From: Lunularia cruciata
Lineage: Eukaryota > Streptophyta > Marchantiopsida > Lunulariales > Lunulariaceae
Assembly (NCBI GenBank): GCA_948567375.1
Contig: OX419760.1
Coordinates: 15,624,001-15,688,000, forward strand
Reading direction: 5' to 3'
Length of the DNA: 64,000 nt
A model generated the notes under the pieces. It did not search any database. It was not told the DNA's origin and saw only the letters and a list, made by a program, of their open reading frames with translations. A program made the translations under genes and the position numbers. Position 1 is the stretch's first letter. Each line of letters opens with the position of its first letter. This document shows, piece after piece, positions 53,871 to 62,499 of the stretch.

Positions 53871-54142
53871 TAGGGGCCCCATATGGTGATACGCTAGGTT
53901 AGATGAACCCTTTCTGTAGCGTCTCCTCAATTTGAGTCTTACACTCCTCCAACTCATGAGGTGATAGGCGATATGGGGCCTTACAAGGAGGTGTCTTCCC
54001 CGGGAGTGTCTCTATTTTGTGATCTACTCGCCTTTTAGGTGGTAATCCTGAGGGTAGATCATCGGGAAAGACATCTTGAAACTCATCCACCACATCCTTC
54101 AATTTCTCAGGAATTTGTCCAGCGAGTTGTGCACTCTGGACT
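53871..54142 (-). pseudogene. pol: Gyp3 RT N-terminal part
   Basis: QDVFPDDLPSGLPPKR and YRLSPHELEECKTQIEETLQKGFI, the segment ahead of the RT fingers. A TAG at about 53896 interrupts it before PSVSPYGAP. Cut at 54142 by Gyp1 copy 3. Confidence 0.88.
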
Positions 54143-54821
54143 TGTAACACCCATTTGTGCATGTGTGTGGTATTGTGATATTTAGCTTGGTATTACAAGT
54201 ACTTAAGAGATATTATTTATATAGAGATAAAGGATGGTTCTATATTAGTCATGGTTAGCTAAAGTTAGTCATAGCTAAGATAGATGGGACCTTACTTTAG
54301 AGGAAGTAGAAAAGATGAGCACCACTATTTTGGATTTTAGTGTGTTGACTTGGTATTATTCCTAGGTGTTTGGCTTTGGGGAAAGAGTTGAGAACTCTTG
54401 GGCCCGCAAGCCTTTTTGTTTTGGATTCTTCTTTAGTCCAAGGATAGCCCATGTGAAGGAATCCTTGCTTTAGTGGTTGGGTCAAGATAAGGGGAATATG
54501 CCCATGTGAATGGATATTCCTTTCTACTTTTTGACTTTACTTGACTTTTAGTCTAGTAACTTGAGTTACTACGGTAATTAGTAACTTTGGTACGTAACTA
54601 TTTCACAAGTATATAAACAAGGAGTGAGGAGGTACTCATCATCCTTTCATTTGCAACTATCTCTCTCTCATTGAGTTCTCTAGTGAGCAATGTCTTGAGT
54701 CTTGGAGTGTTAGCCTTGGAGGAGTATGATGGAGTTGGGGTTCCTTGCCTTCTTAGTCCATGGTGCGCTACCATAATAGCCATCAGAGGTTCATCCTGAG
54801 TGAGAGACAGGCCGGCTCACA
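54143..54821 (+). repeat. Gyp1 copy 3 5' LTR
   Basis: 679 bp, TGTAACACCC to GGCTCACA; TATA box TATATAAAC at 54610, about 210 bases before the end. TTGAC cores (54530-54550) are present. Confidence 0.96.
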
Positions 54822-54825
54822 TTTT

Positions 54826-54843
54826 TGGTTCCGTTGCCGGGAC
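54826..54843 (+). other. Gyp1 copy 3 primer-binding site
   Basis: TGGTTCCGTTGCCGGGAC, four T behind the LTR. Similar to the tRNA-Asp-type PBS of Athila/Tat elements. Confidence 0.6.
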
Positions 54844-54862
54844 CTCTCTAGAAGGCAAGATA

Positions 54863-55033
54863 ATGTTCCGCGTCCAATTCTACATTAGGCAGAAGGAGGC
54901 TATGAGAGCTCACTTGGAGAGAACATTAGGAGAGGAGAGGGCTGAACTTATGTTAGAGAACCAAGATCCATTTGTATACCCTGTAGTTCATTATGATGTC
55001 TTTGAGGTGATTTTGTACATCTTGTACACATGA
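54863..55033 (+). CDS. ORF0: small conserved leader ORF of Gyp1 (56 aa)
   Basis: Intact 56-codon ORF, ATG 20 bases behind the PBS. It aligns without gaps over 56 residues with the first ORF0 of Gyp3 (63819-64000), with about 17 identities including MR at 14-15, G23, E25, P36, PVV at 40-42, Y44 and YIL at 53-55. Copy 2 has the same ORF with two stops. Chromoviruses and this element differ in pol, PBS and LTR, so its presence in all three families is notable. There is no known motif; the end is hydrophobic. The following leader 55034-55681 has one 77-codon ORF (55063-55296), also open in copy 2, but with no further support. Confidence 0.6.
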   Translation: MFRVQFYIRQKEAMRAHLERTLGEERAELMLENQDPFVYPVVHYDVFEVILYILYT

Positions 55034-55681
55034 GAGGAATTGGAGAGATTGTGTGAGGTGGATTGCAGATTTTGGGGATTAAGGTGATTTTGGGCAAAAT
55101 CTCAAGTTTGAGATCTGGACTTGAGATTTCTACACATGATAGCTTGGGTTATCTTTCAGTTAGAACACTTGAAATTATTGAGAGAGCTTCTATGCGCACT
55201 AGGCTAGAATTTTTGAAAATTGATAGGGTAAAGTGCTCCCGCAACTGCATGCTCTTTGGAAAATTGTACAGAGTCTGCCATTTCTTCAATTTTTAGTGAA
55301 TTGTCCTGAAAATTTCCAAGAAAATTCAGTGCATTGTATCCTACCTGGTGCCACAAAAATTAGAGAGAGATCATTTTTGCGCAGTGCGTTATGAGTTTTT
55401 GAAGTGAGGGGGGTGGTTTTCAGACCAAATCTGAAATATGGGTGCTGAATAGAAAGGTGTCTAGGCCAAATGGCTCGATGAAAAAATCTAAAATTTTGCA
55501 GGGAGGGACGCCCTAGAGTTGTGATCAAGTGTGGAAAATTTCAGAGGACTGTGACATATTAGTTGAGAGATTTGAGTGACATTGTGAGGAAGGGTCAATT
55601 CTGCAGAGTGGAGATCTCATGCATGAGAAGTTTGAGATCAACAAAAAGCATGTTTGAGTGTTTAGATTCATCTTTGGGAAC

Positions 55682-56155
55682 ATGGAGGGTCATCAAGAGT
55701 GGAAATTGAGATTATGCAAGGTTCCCCAAGGGTTTGAGGTGATTGTAGGGGTGGATTTGAGGAAAAGAGAGTTTACAATAGAATTTGAAGAGAGTGTTGA
55801 GAGGATCCAAAAACCTACACCACTTGGAGGAAAGAGTGAGTCTAAGTGCTTTCTATGTGGAGAGAAGGGACATAAGGCAAGTTCATGTCCATTGACCTTT
55901 GAGAGCAAGAGATTGAGGGAAAGGAGAGGCTTACTTGACTTGGGTTTGCATGTTGGACCTTCTTCACCAAGATTGGGAGGGAGAAGATCTAAGACCAAAG
56001 AGTTGTGTGAGGTTTGTGGAGTTGAAGGACTTCCAAAAGGACATGAGTGTAGTGGAGTAAAAGCACTTTTGGAAACTTTGGTGAAGGATCTTGGAGAGAG
56101 TCTTAGTACAGCTACAGAAATACTACCACCTTCATCAGCTAGTTCTCAAGATTAG
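55682..56155 (+). CDS. ORF1 of Gyp1 copy 3: 157-aa zinc-knuckle protein
   Basis: Intact; ATG at 55682 chosen because copy 2 starts there (an upstream in-frame ATG at 55658 is not in copy 2). CCHC knuckle CFLCGEKGHKASSC at residues 56-69; CX2CX8HXC at 109-123; basic residues between them; Ser/Thr-rich tail. About 10 amino-acid differences from copy 2, none of which breaks the Cys/His positions. It lies 236 bases ahead of the gag ATG. Probably an RNA- or DNA-binding accessory protein; unknown in the Ty3/gypsy elements I know of. Confidence 0.7.
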   Translation: MEGHQEWKLRLCKVPQGFEVIVGVDLRKREFTIEFEESVERIQKPTPLGGKSESKCFLCGEKGHKASSCPLTFESKRLRERRGLLDLGLHVGPSSPRLGGRRSKTKELCEVCGVEGLPKGHECSGVKALLETLVKDLGESLSTATEILPPSSASSQD

Positions 56156-56391
56156 TGATGGAGATAATCTTTCAACTTATGGATAAACTATCCATGAGAG
56201 TTAGATTAATATGCACTCTAGGATTTGATGTTGCTATAGAAATCTTGGAGCAACCTGAACCTTTTGTGTTCCCTAGAGTGGATTATTCTCAGATGGTGTT
56301 AGTCATGTATATACTCTATTAGTAATAGAGTGAGAGAAAAAAAAAGAGGAAAAAAAAAATTGAGAGAAAAGAAAGATAGTGAGGGGTTAAG

Positions 56392-56754
56392 ATGGGGAAA
56401 CTTCCAGTTTTCTTTGGCAAGGATGGAGAAGATGTGGAGGCCTTTGTGAGAGACTTCAAGAGAGCTTGCATAGGAAACAATGAGAGGAGGAAGAATGAGT
56501 GGGCCTCATTATTACCAGATTTCTTTGAGGATGCAGCACTTACATGGTATGAGTCAGAATACCAAAAGAGAGAGAGGAGAGAGGGGGAAGAGGAGTCTTG
56601 GGAGACTTTGACTTCATCACTCATTGAGAACTTTCTTCCTGATGAGAGTTATGAGAGATTGATGAGTGAGGTTACATTTCTCAAGCAAGGAGATGGAGAG
56701 AAAGTGAGGGTCTATGTGGAAAGAGTGGAAAAGTGGAGTCCAGATTTCGCATAG
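56392..56754 (+). CDS. gag: Gyp1 copy 3 gag, N-terminal part
   Basis: ATG at 56392 (MGKLPVFFGKDGEDVEAF). Retrotransposon gag core with LTWYESEYQKRER and FLPDESYERLMSEV. The frame stops at 56752 (TAG), 120 residues. The rest of gag is in the -1 frame from about 56730. Copy 2 reads without break through this site (GAAAATTTGGAG there, GAAAAGTGGAG here, one base fewer), so this is most simply a one-base deletion. Confidence 0.85.
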   Translation: MGKLPVFFGKDGEDVEAFVRDFKRACIGNNERRKNEWASLLPDFFEDAALTWYESEYQKRERREGEEESWETLTSSLIENFLPDESYERLMSEVTFLKQGDGEKVRVYVERVEKWSPDFA

Positions 56755-59700
56755 TGTTGAGGAAGGGTGGGGATGATGTGGAGACTACAATGATTGGCAT
56801 AGGGGCCATGCTCACCAAGAATTTTGTGGGAGGATTGAGACCACAAATTAGAAGCAAGGTGAGATATGAGAAACCTTCTTCCAAGGTTGAAGCTATCAAG
56901 ATCGCAATTCGTATGGAGGAGAGTTTGGAAGGGGATGAGAGTGATTTGGTGGTGAAGGAGGTTGTGCATCCTCCTCAAGGCTACAAGTATGGTGGAACTT
57001 CTGATACTTTGGTGACAAGGGTTGCACCACAAGTAGTAGTTGCTCCAGTTCTTGCACCTCCACCAAAAGATCCACTCCAAACCATCACAGAACAACTTGC
57101 GGATCTCAAGATCAATGTGGTGCAACTATGGGAGAAGAGAGAGGTGGATCAGAATGTAGGGAGAGGACCTAGGAGTTATGGAAACTATCCATATAGAGGA
57201 GGCCAACCAACCAACAATTTCAATGATAGAAATTGTTTTGGTTGTGGAGGAAGAGGCCATATCCAAAGGAATTGCCCAAATTCCACTTACCATGGAGGAA
57301 GGGGTTATGAGGGAGCCAATAGAGGGAAAGAGGGAGGTAGTGAAACCCAAGTGGCTCCTAACCCCAACAAAGGTAAGGGGATAGCATCCATAGATGTGGT
57401 TGAGAGCAAGTATGAAAAGGGAGAGTGCTCAAACTCCAAGGGTCTTAATTTGGAGCTTTTGGCACAAGAGAAGAAGAGAGCTCGTTTTGCAGAGGATGTT
57501 CACTCTTCTCAAGGATTTACTTCAAGCAAGGATACTCCTATGTCTACTAGGAGCACTCGCACCTCAACACCATCAACAACAAAGACTCCAAGGAAGAAGT
57601 TGGGGATGGATGACTTCTTGATCTCAAAGCAACAATGGAACTACAATGTGTTGGAGGATGTTGGTAGTCACAAGGCTAACATCACAGTGGGCCAATTAAT
57701 TGCTTTGAACCCTACCTTGAGAAAGGAGCTTAGAGGTGGTTTGAGTTCTACAAGGAGCAAGAAGAAGAAGAAGGCAAAAGTTCCAATATCAATGGGGGTG
57801 GTGGATGCCAAGCCAGCACCATGGGAAGCTTGTGAATATGCCTCCAAGATTGATGTGAGAGTGAATGGTCACAACATCAAGGATGCATTGGTTGATGGAG
57901 GATCAGCAATGAATGCCATGTCAGAAAGGTTGATGAAGAAGTTGGGTATGATACCCTCAAGACCTTCAACATTTGTGGTGAGCATGGCAAACAAGCAACA
58001 AGTTCGACCAGTAGGGGTGATGGATAAGGTGGTAGTTTCAGTTATGGGAGTTCAAAATCTCATGACTTTCCAAGTCTTGAAGGATTCAAGCTATGACTTA
58101 CTTCTTGGGAGGCCATGGTTGAGAGCAGCACGCACAACTGATCGATGGCACAAAGGGTACTTGAGGATTGGGCCATCAAACCATAGAGTCACTGTTCCTG
58201 TGACTAACACCACCAACACTTCACATTCAGATACCCCATCTTCTAATTATTGGGAATCAGATTCTGAAGAAGGAGCTTCAGGTGTGGACACAAGCATGGA
58301 AGAGGAGACTTCCACGGAGGAAGATGAATCTGAATCTGATTCAGATGTGTATCCCTTGTGTGCTATGGATTTTGCACCTAAGCCAGAGGTTTTGAAGGAC
58401 CCAGATAAATCACCATTGACACTTGAGGAGGTAGAGAGAAGGTTATCTACCCTCAAGTATGGCCCAAATGTTACCAAGGAGGAGAAGGTGAGATTTGAGG
58501 AGATTTTCTGCAAGTTCATCCATGTGTTTGCTTTTAGTTACAAGGATTTGAAGGAAGTCACCTTGGAGGAGCACAAGATAGAGGTGGAGTCACATGCAAG
58601 ACCAATCCGCCAAAAGCAACGTCGCATTAGCCCACCAATATCTTTGGTTGTGAAGGAGGAGATTGATAAGCTCAAGGAGGCTGGATTTATCTTTGAGGTG
58701 GAGAATTCAGAATGGGTGTCTCCAATTGTCATTGTGAAGAAAAAGAATGGCAAGCTTCGGGTATGTGTGGATTACAAGAAGCTTAATGCTGTTACCAAGA
58801 AGGACTACTACCCATTGCCATTCATTGATGAGATCTTGGAGGAGGTTGCAGGTCATGAGAGGTACAGTTTTGGAGATGGTTATAGTGGATATAACCAAAT
58901 AAAGATTGCACCAGAGCATCAACAACTCACCACATTCACCACACCTTGGGGAACTTACGCTTTCAAGGTCATGCCTTTTGGGCTTTGCAATGCTCCAGCC
59001 ACATTCCAACGGTTCATGAACAAGGTATTTGAACCTTTCATTGGGAAATTTGTGAGAGATTTCATTGATGACTTTTGTGTCTATGGGAGCAAGGAGGAGC
59101 ACTTTGAGCACCTAATCAAAGTCTTGCAACGCTTGGATGAGGCAAATGCATCACTCAACCCAGAGAAGTGCATTTTTGGATGTGAAGAAGGTCTACTTTT
59201 GGGGCACATCATCTCCAAGGATGGAATAGCAGTTGATCCTGAGAAGGTGAGGAAAATCTCAGACCTTCCATTCCCTTCAAGCTTGACAAAGTTACGCCAA
59301 TTCTTGGGAATGGTTGGGTACTATAGGAGGTTCATCTTCTCATTTTCCAACAAGGCTTATGCATTGACCATCTACATGAAGAAGGGTGTAGATTACATGG
59401 TGATTTTGGAAGACAAGGAGGCTCTCAAAGCTTTTGAGGAGCTCAAGCAATCCCTTGTTGTAGCTCCAATTCTTGCTAAACCTGATTGGAGTAAGCCTTT
59501 CATCCTCTACACTGATGCTTCTAATGTAGCTATAGGATGCACTCTTAGTCAATTAGACCAAGATGGGCATGATCATCCAATAGCTTATGCTAGTAGGCAG
59601 ATGGTTTCAGCAGAGAAGAACTACTCTGTCACAGAGAGAGAAGGGTTGGCAATGATCTTTGGTCTCAAGAAGTTTAGACACTACTTGATTGGAGGAAAAG

Positions 59701-61217
59701 CCACAATTGTCACGGATCACAAGGCTTTGAAGTACATCTTCAACAAGCCTAATGTTGAAGGGAGACTAGCAAGGTGGATGATACTCTTGTCTGAGTATGA
59801 CTACACAATTGAGGATAGGCCAGGAAAGAAACATGCAAATGCTGATTTGTTATCTAGAGCCTATGATCATGATGGAGATGAGCCAGTAGATGATTCCTTC
59901 CCGGATGAGGAGCTCATGACAATCTCAGTCACTCAAGAGATTCCAATGGAGTACAAGGAGATTGTGGATTTTGTGACAAGAGGTAACTATCCAGAAGGGA
60001 TGCATGCTAGGGAGAGGAAGGCCCTTGCAGCAAGATCTAGACCTTACACAATGGTGGAGGATATTCTTTTTCACCAAGGAGCAGATGGTCTACTTCGAAG
60101 AGCAGTGGGTAAGGAAGAGTCTATCCTACTCATAAAGGAGTTTCATGAAGGTTTAGTATGTGGAGGACACTTTGCAGGAAAGGTGACTGCTTTCAAGATT
60201 CTAGATGCAGGTTACCATTGGAGAGGGATTTTCAAGGATTGTCTTGATTATTGCAAAACTTGTCATGTTTGTCAAGCTTTTGCTAGAAAGTCTACATCCA
60301 CTCCACCACTTAGATCAATTCCATTGCTAGGACCTTTTGAGAAGTGGGGAATTGATTTTGTAGGACCTCTCAATAGAACCCCAAGGAACAATCGGTACAT
60401 TGTGGTAGTTACTGATTACCTTACCAAGTGGGTTGAGGCTAGACCATTGAGGGACAAGAATGAAGATGAAGTGGGTAGATTTCTTTATGAACGCATTATC
60501 ACTAGGTTTGGATGCCCTTTGGAGTTGGTTTCTAATAGAGGAGGAGAGTTTACAGGAAGCATTACTACAGCCATGCTACGACATTTCTCTATCACACATA
60601 GAGTAACTACATCCTATAAGCCAAATTCCAATGGCTTGGCAGAGAGAACCAATCAGACCTTGTGCATGATGTTGGCCAAAGATGCAGAAATGGAGGGGGC
60701 TAAACATCATTGGGACAAGAGGATTCATGCAGTTTTGTGGGAGTATAGGACAACCATGAAGACTTCCACTGGATATTCTCCATTCCAATTGGTGTATGGT
60801 ATTGAGTCTACCTTACCTATTCACTTTGATCTTCCTACCTTCCAAAGCATTCATAGGAGATTGAAGAAAGCACAAGGAAGTGATGCAGGGAAGTCAAGGA
60901 AGGATCAACTCATGGAGTTGGAAGAGGCAAGAGCAGTTGCTATGGTTCGAGTGGAGCAAGCCCAAAGGAAACAAAAGGAGAGCTATGACAAGAGGCAAGG
61001 CAAGAAGAAGGTGGAGCCTTTCAAAGAAGGTGATTGGGTAATGTTGTTTGATTCCATTCGATTCAAGAGAGTGCAAAAGAAGTTTTTGCCTAAGTACTTT
61101 GGACCTTTCATAGTAGAGAAGGTGTGGGGCAATTACACCTATGATCTCAAGGAGTTGGGAGGAAGACACTTTGATAGGATTAACCATGATAAGTTGAAGA
61201 TGTACCATAGAAGGTAG
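56733..61217 (+). CDS. gag-pol: Gyp1 copy 3 gag(C-term)-protease-RT-RNase H-integrase
   Basis: 1494 open codons (first codon GTG is not a true start; the frame follows gag). Gag end with zinc knuckle CFGCGGRGHIQRNC at about 168-181; basic linker; protease with LVDGGSAMNAMS near 388 and LLLGRPWLRAA near 460; acidic Ser/Asp/Glu linker (500-560); RT about 620-810 with WVSPIVIVKKKNG, GDGYSGYNQI, MPFGLCNAP and FIDD near 776; RNase H about 920-1045 (LYTDASNVAIG, TDHKALKY, ADLLSR); integrase from about 1137 with CKTCHVC, GIDFVGP, VSNRGGEF and GLAERTN. N1268 stands where the second catalytic Asp is expected, as in copy 2, while copy 1 has Asp. No chromodomain. The frame ends 48 bases before the 3' LTR. 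Without a stop in 4.5 kb, but integrase activity is doubtful. Confidence 0.93.
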   Translation: MESRFRIVLRKGGDDVETTMIGIGAMLTKNFVGGLRPQIRSKVRYEKPSSKVEAIKIAIRMEESLEGDESDLVVKEVVHPPQGYKYGGTSDTLVTRVAPQVVVAPVLAPPPKDPLQTITEQLADLKINVVQLWEKREVDQNVGRGPRSYGNYPYRGGQPTNNFNDRNCFGCGGRGHIQRNCPNSTYHGGRGYEGANRGKEGGSETQVAPNPNKGKGIASIDVVESKYEKGECSNSKGLNLELLAQEKKRARFAEDVHSSQGFTSSKDTPMSTRSTRTSTPSTTKTPRKKLGMDDFLISKQQWNYNVLEDVGSHKANITVGQLIALNPTLRKELRGGLSSTRSKKKKKAKVPISMGVVDAKPAPWEACEYASKIDVRVNGHNIKDALVDGGSAMNAMSERLMKKLGMIPSRPSTFVVSMANKQQVRPVGVMDKVVVSVMGVQNLMTFQVLKDSSYDLLLGRPWLRAARTTDRWHKGYLRIGPSNHRVTVPVTNTTNTSHSDTPSSNYWESDSEEGASGVDTSMEEETSTEEDESESDSDVYPLCAMDFAPKPEVLKDPDKSPLTLEEVERRLSTLKYGPNVTKEEKVRFEEIFCKFIHVFAFSYKDLKEVTLEEHKIEVESHARPIRQKQRRISPPISLVVKEEIDKLKEAGFIFEVENSEWVSPIVIVKKKNGKLRVCVDYKKLNAVTKKDYYPLPFIDEILEEVAGHERYSFGDGYSGYNQIKIAPEHQQLTTFTTPWGTYAFKVMPFGLCNAPATFQRFMNKVFEPFIGKFVRDFIDDFCVYGSKEEHFEHLIKVLQRLDEANASLNPEKCIFGCEEGLLLGHIISKDGIAVDPEKVRKISDLPFPSSLTKLRQFLGMVGYYRRFIFSFSNKAYALTIYMKKGVDYMVILEDKEALKAFEELKQSLVVAPILAKPDWSKPFILYTDASNVAIGCTLSQLDQDGHDHPIAYASRQMVSAEKNYSVTEREGLAMIFGLKKFRHYLIGGKATIVTDHKALKYIFNKPNVEGRLARWMILLSEYDYTIEDRPGKKHANADLLSRAYDHDGDEPVDDSFPDEELMTISVTQEIPMEYKEIVDFVTRGNYPEGMHARERKALAARSRPYTMVEDILFHQGADGLLRRAVGKEESILLIKEFHEGLVCGGHFAGKVTAFKILDAGYHWRGIFKDCLDYCKTCHVCQAFARKSTSTPPLRSIPLLGPFEKWGIDFVGPLNRTPRNNRYIVVVTDYLTKWVEARPLRDKNEDEVGRFLYERIITRFGCPLELVSNRGGEFTGSITTAMLRHFSITHRVTTSYKPNSNGLAERTNQTLCMMLAKDAEMEGAKHHWDKRIHAVLWEYRTTMKTSTGYSPFQLVYGIESTLPIHFDLPTFQSIHRRLKKAQGSDAGKSRKDQLMELEEARAVAMVRVEQAQRKQKESYDKRQGKKKVEPFKEGDWVMLFDSIRFKRVQKKFLPKYFGPFIVEKVWGNYTYDLKELGGRHFDRINHDKLKMYHRR

Positions 61218-61265
61218 AGAGACCTTCACTTTGAGGACAAAGTGAAAACTTAGTCCGGGGGTAAA

Positions 61266-61944
61266 TGTAACACCCATTTGTGCATGTGTGTGGTATTGTG
61301 ATATTTAGCTTGGTATTACAAGTACTTAAGAGATATTATTTATATAGAGATAAAGGATGGTTCTATATTAGTCATGGTTAGCTAAAGTTAGTCATAGCTA
61401 AGATAGATGGGACCTTACTTTAGAGGAAGTAGAAAAGATGAGCACCACTATTTTGGATTTTAGTGTGTTGACTTGGTATTATTCCTAGGTGTTTGGCTTT
61501 GGGGAAAGAGTTGAGAACTCTTGGGCCCGCAAGCCTTTTTGTTTTGGATTCTTCTTTAGTCCAAGGATAGCCCATGTGAAGGAATCCTTGCTTTAGTGGT
61601 TGGGTCAAGATAAGGGGAATATGCCCATGTGAATGGATATTCCTTTCTACTTTTTGACTTTACTTGACTTTTAGTCTAGTAACTTGAGTTACTACGGTAA
61701 TTAGTAACTTTGGTACGTAACTATTTCACAAGTATATAAACAAGGAGTGAGGAGGTACTCATCATCCTTTCATTTGCAACTATCTCTCTCTCATTGAGTT
61801 CTCTAGTGAGCAATGTCTTGAGTCTTGGAGTGTTAGCCTTGGAGGAGTATGATGGAGTTGGGGTTCCTTGCCTTCTTAGTCCATGGTGCGCTACCATAAT
61901 AGCCATCAGAGGTTCATCCTGAGTGAGAGACAGGCCGGCTCACA
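61266..61944 (+). repeat. Gyp1 copy 3 3' LTR
   Basis: 679 bp, identical by eye to the 5' LTR. Preceded by a short purine-rich stretch CCGGGGGTAAA. Confidence 0.96.
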
Positions 61945-61948
61945 GACT

Positions 61949-62499
61949 TCTCTTATTAGACCCATAAAACATCTATCGGTCTTACAGACAGTTGTCGTCC
62001 CTACAACATATAGAGGCAGTTTCTGCCTGTGTGATTTTTCTTTAACCCCAATGATTGACCATTGGTGGGTTCTCACTACTTTCTTCCTCCAATCCACCAT
62101 TGGGTTGTACTACTCCATCCATGGCATGCCTAAAATTGCATCATAACGGGCTAACTGTATCACTCGCCACTCAATTGCTTCCTGATATTCTCCTATAGAG
62201 AGGGTTACCCGTCTAGGTAATGATTCAATCCTCTCTGTTTGCCCATTTGGTAACTCTACTTCTTCACTTCCATCTCTCTCTAGATCCATTCCCAAGCTTA
62301 TTGCAACAGAGCGAGACAAGAAATTCTCTGTTGCTCCCGGATCTATTAATACTCTCACTTGATTACCTTCTAGGATTCCATTCACAACAATCAATTGTGA
62401 GGTTGCCTTTCGGGATCTTTGCGCATTATTCTTCTTCCTTCCCTCGCTTCTTTGCTTCCTTATTGAGCCAGTAAGGCCGCGAGGTACATTTACTAGCAA
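61949..62499 (-). pseudogene. pro: Gyp3 protease and linker
   Basis: VRVLIDPGATENFLSRSVA (DPGAT for DSGAT) and YDAILGMPWMEY, the retropepsin start and end motifs, then WRKKVVRTHQWSI, running to the insertion site of Gyp1 copy 3. One stop lies between the two halves near 62110. Confidence 0.88.

Larger units (their letters stand above)
54143..61944 (+). mobile_element. Gyp1 copy 3: young, full-length Ty3/gypsy element
   Basis: 7802 bp, inserted in Gyp3 with TSD GACT (54139-54142 and 61945-61948). The LTRs (54143-54821 and 61266-61944) are each 679 bp and I found no difference between them. Since LTRs are identical at insertion, this copy is recent. Order: LTR, PBS, ORF0, leader, ORF1, gag, gag-protease-pol, LTR. 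No chromodomain; RT and PBS resemble the Athila/Tat branch. Confidence 0.96.

Noticed and set aside
54528-54560. W-box (TTGAC) motifs in the Gyp1 LTR
   Set aside because: Only two cores; too short and frequent by chance to call a regulatory array.
54600-55033. Longer start for the Gyp1 ORF0 (frame open from about 54800)
   Set aside because: The upstream part lies in the LTR and PBS; the ATG at 54863 is the first after the PBS and fits the alignment.
56720-56740. Programmed -1 frameshift site in Gyp1 gag
   Set aside because: GGAAAAG is not a canonical X XXY YYZ heptamer and copy 2 has no break; kept only as a low-probability alternative.
61218-61265. env-like ORF behind pol, as in Athila
   Set aside because: Only 48 bases separate pol from the LTR in Gyp1; there is no room for it.
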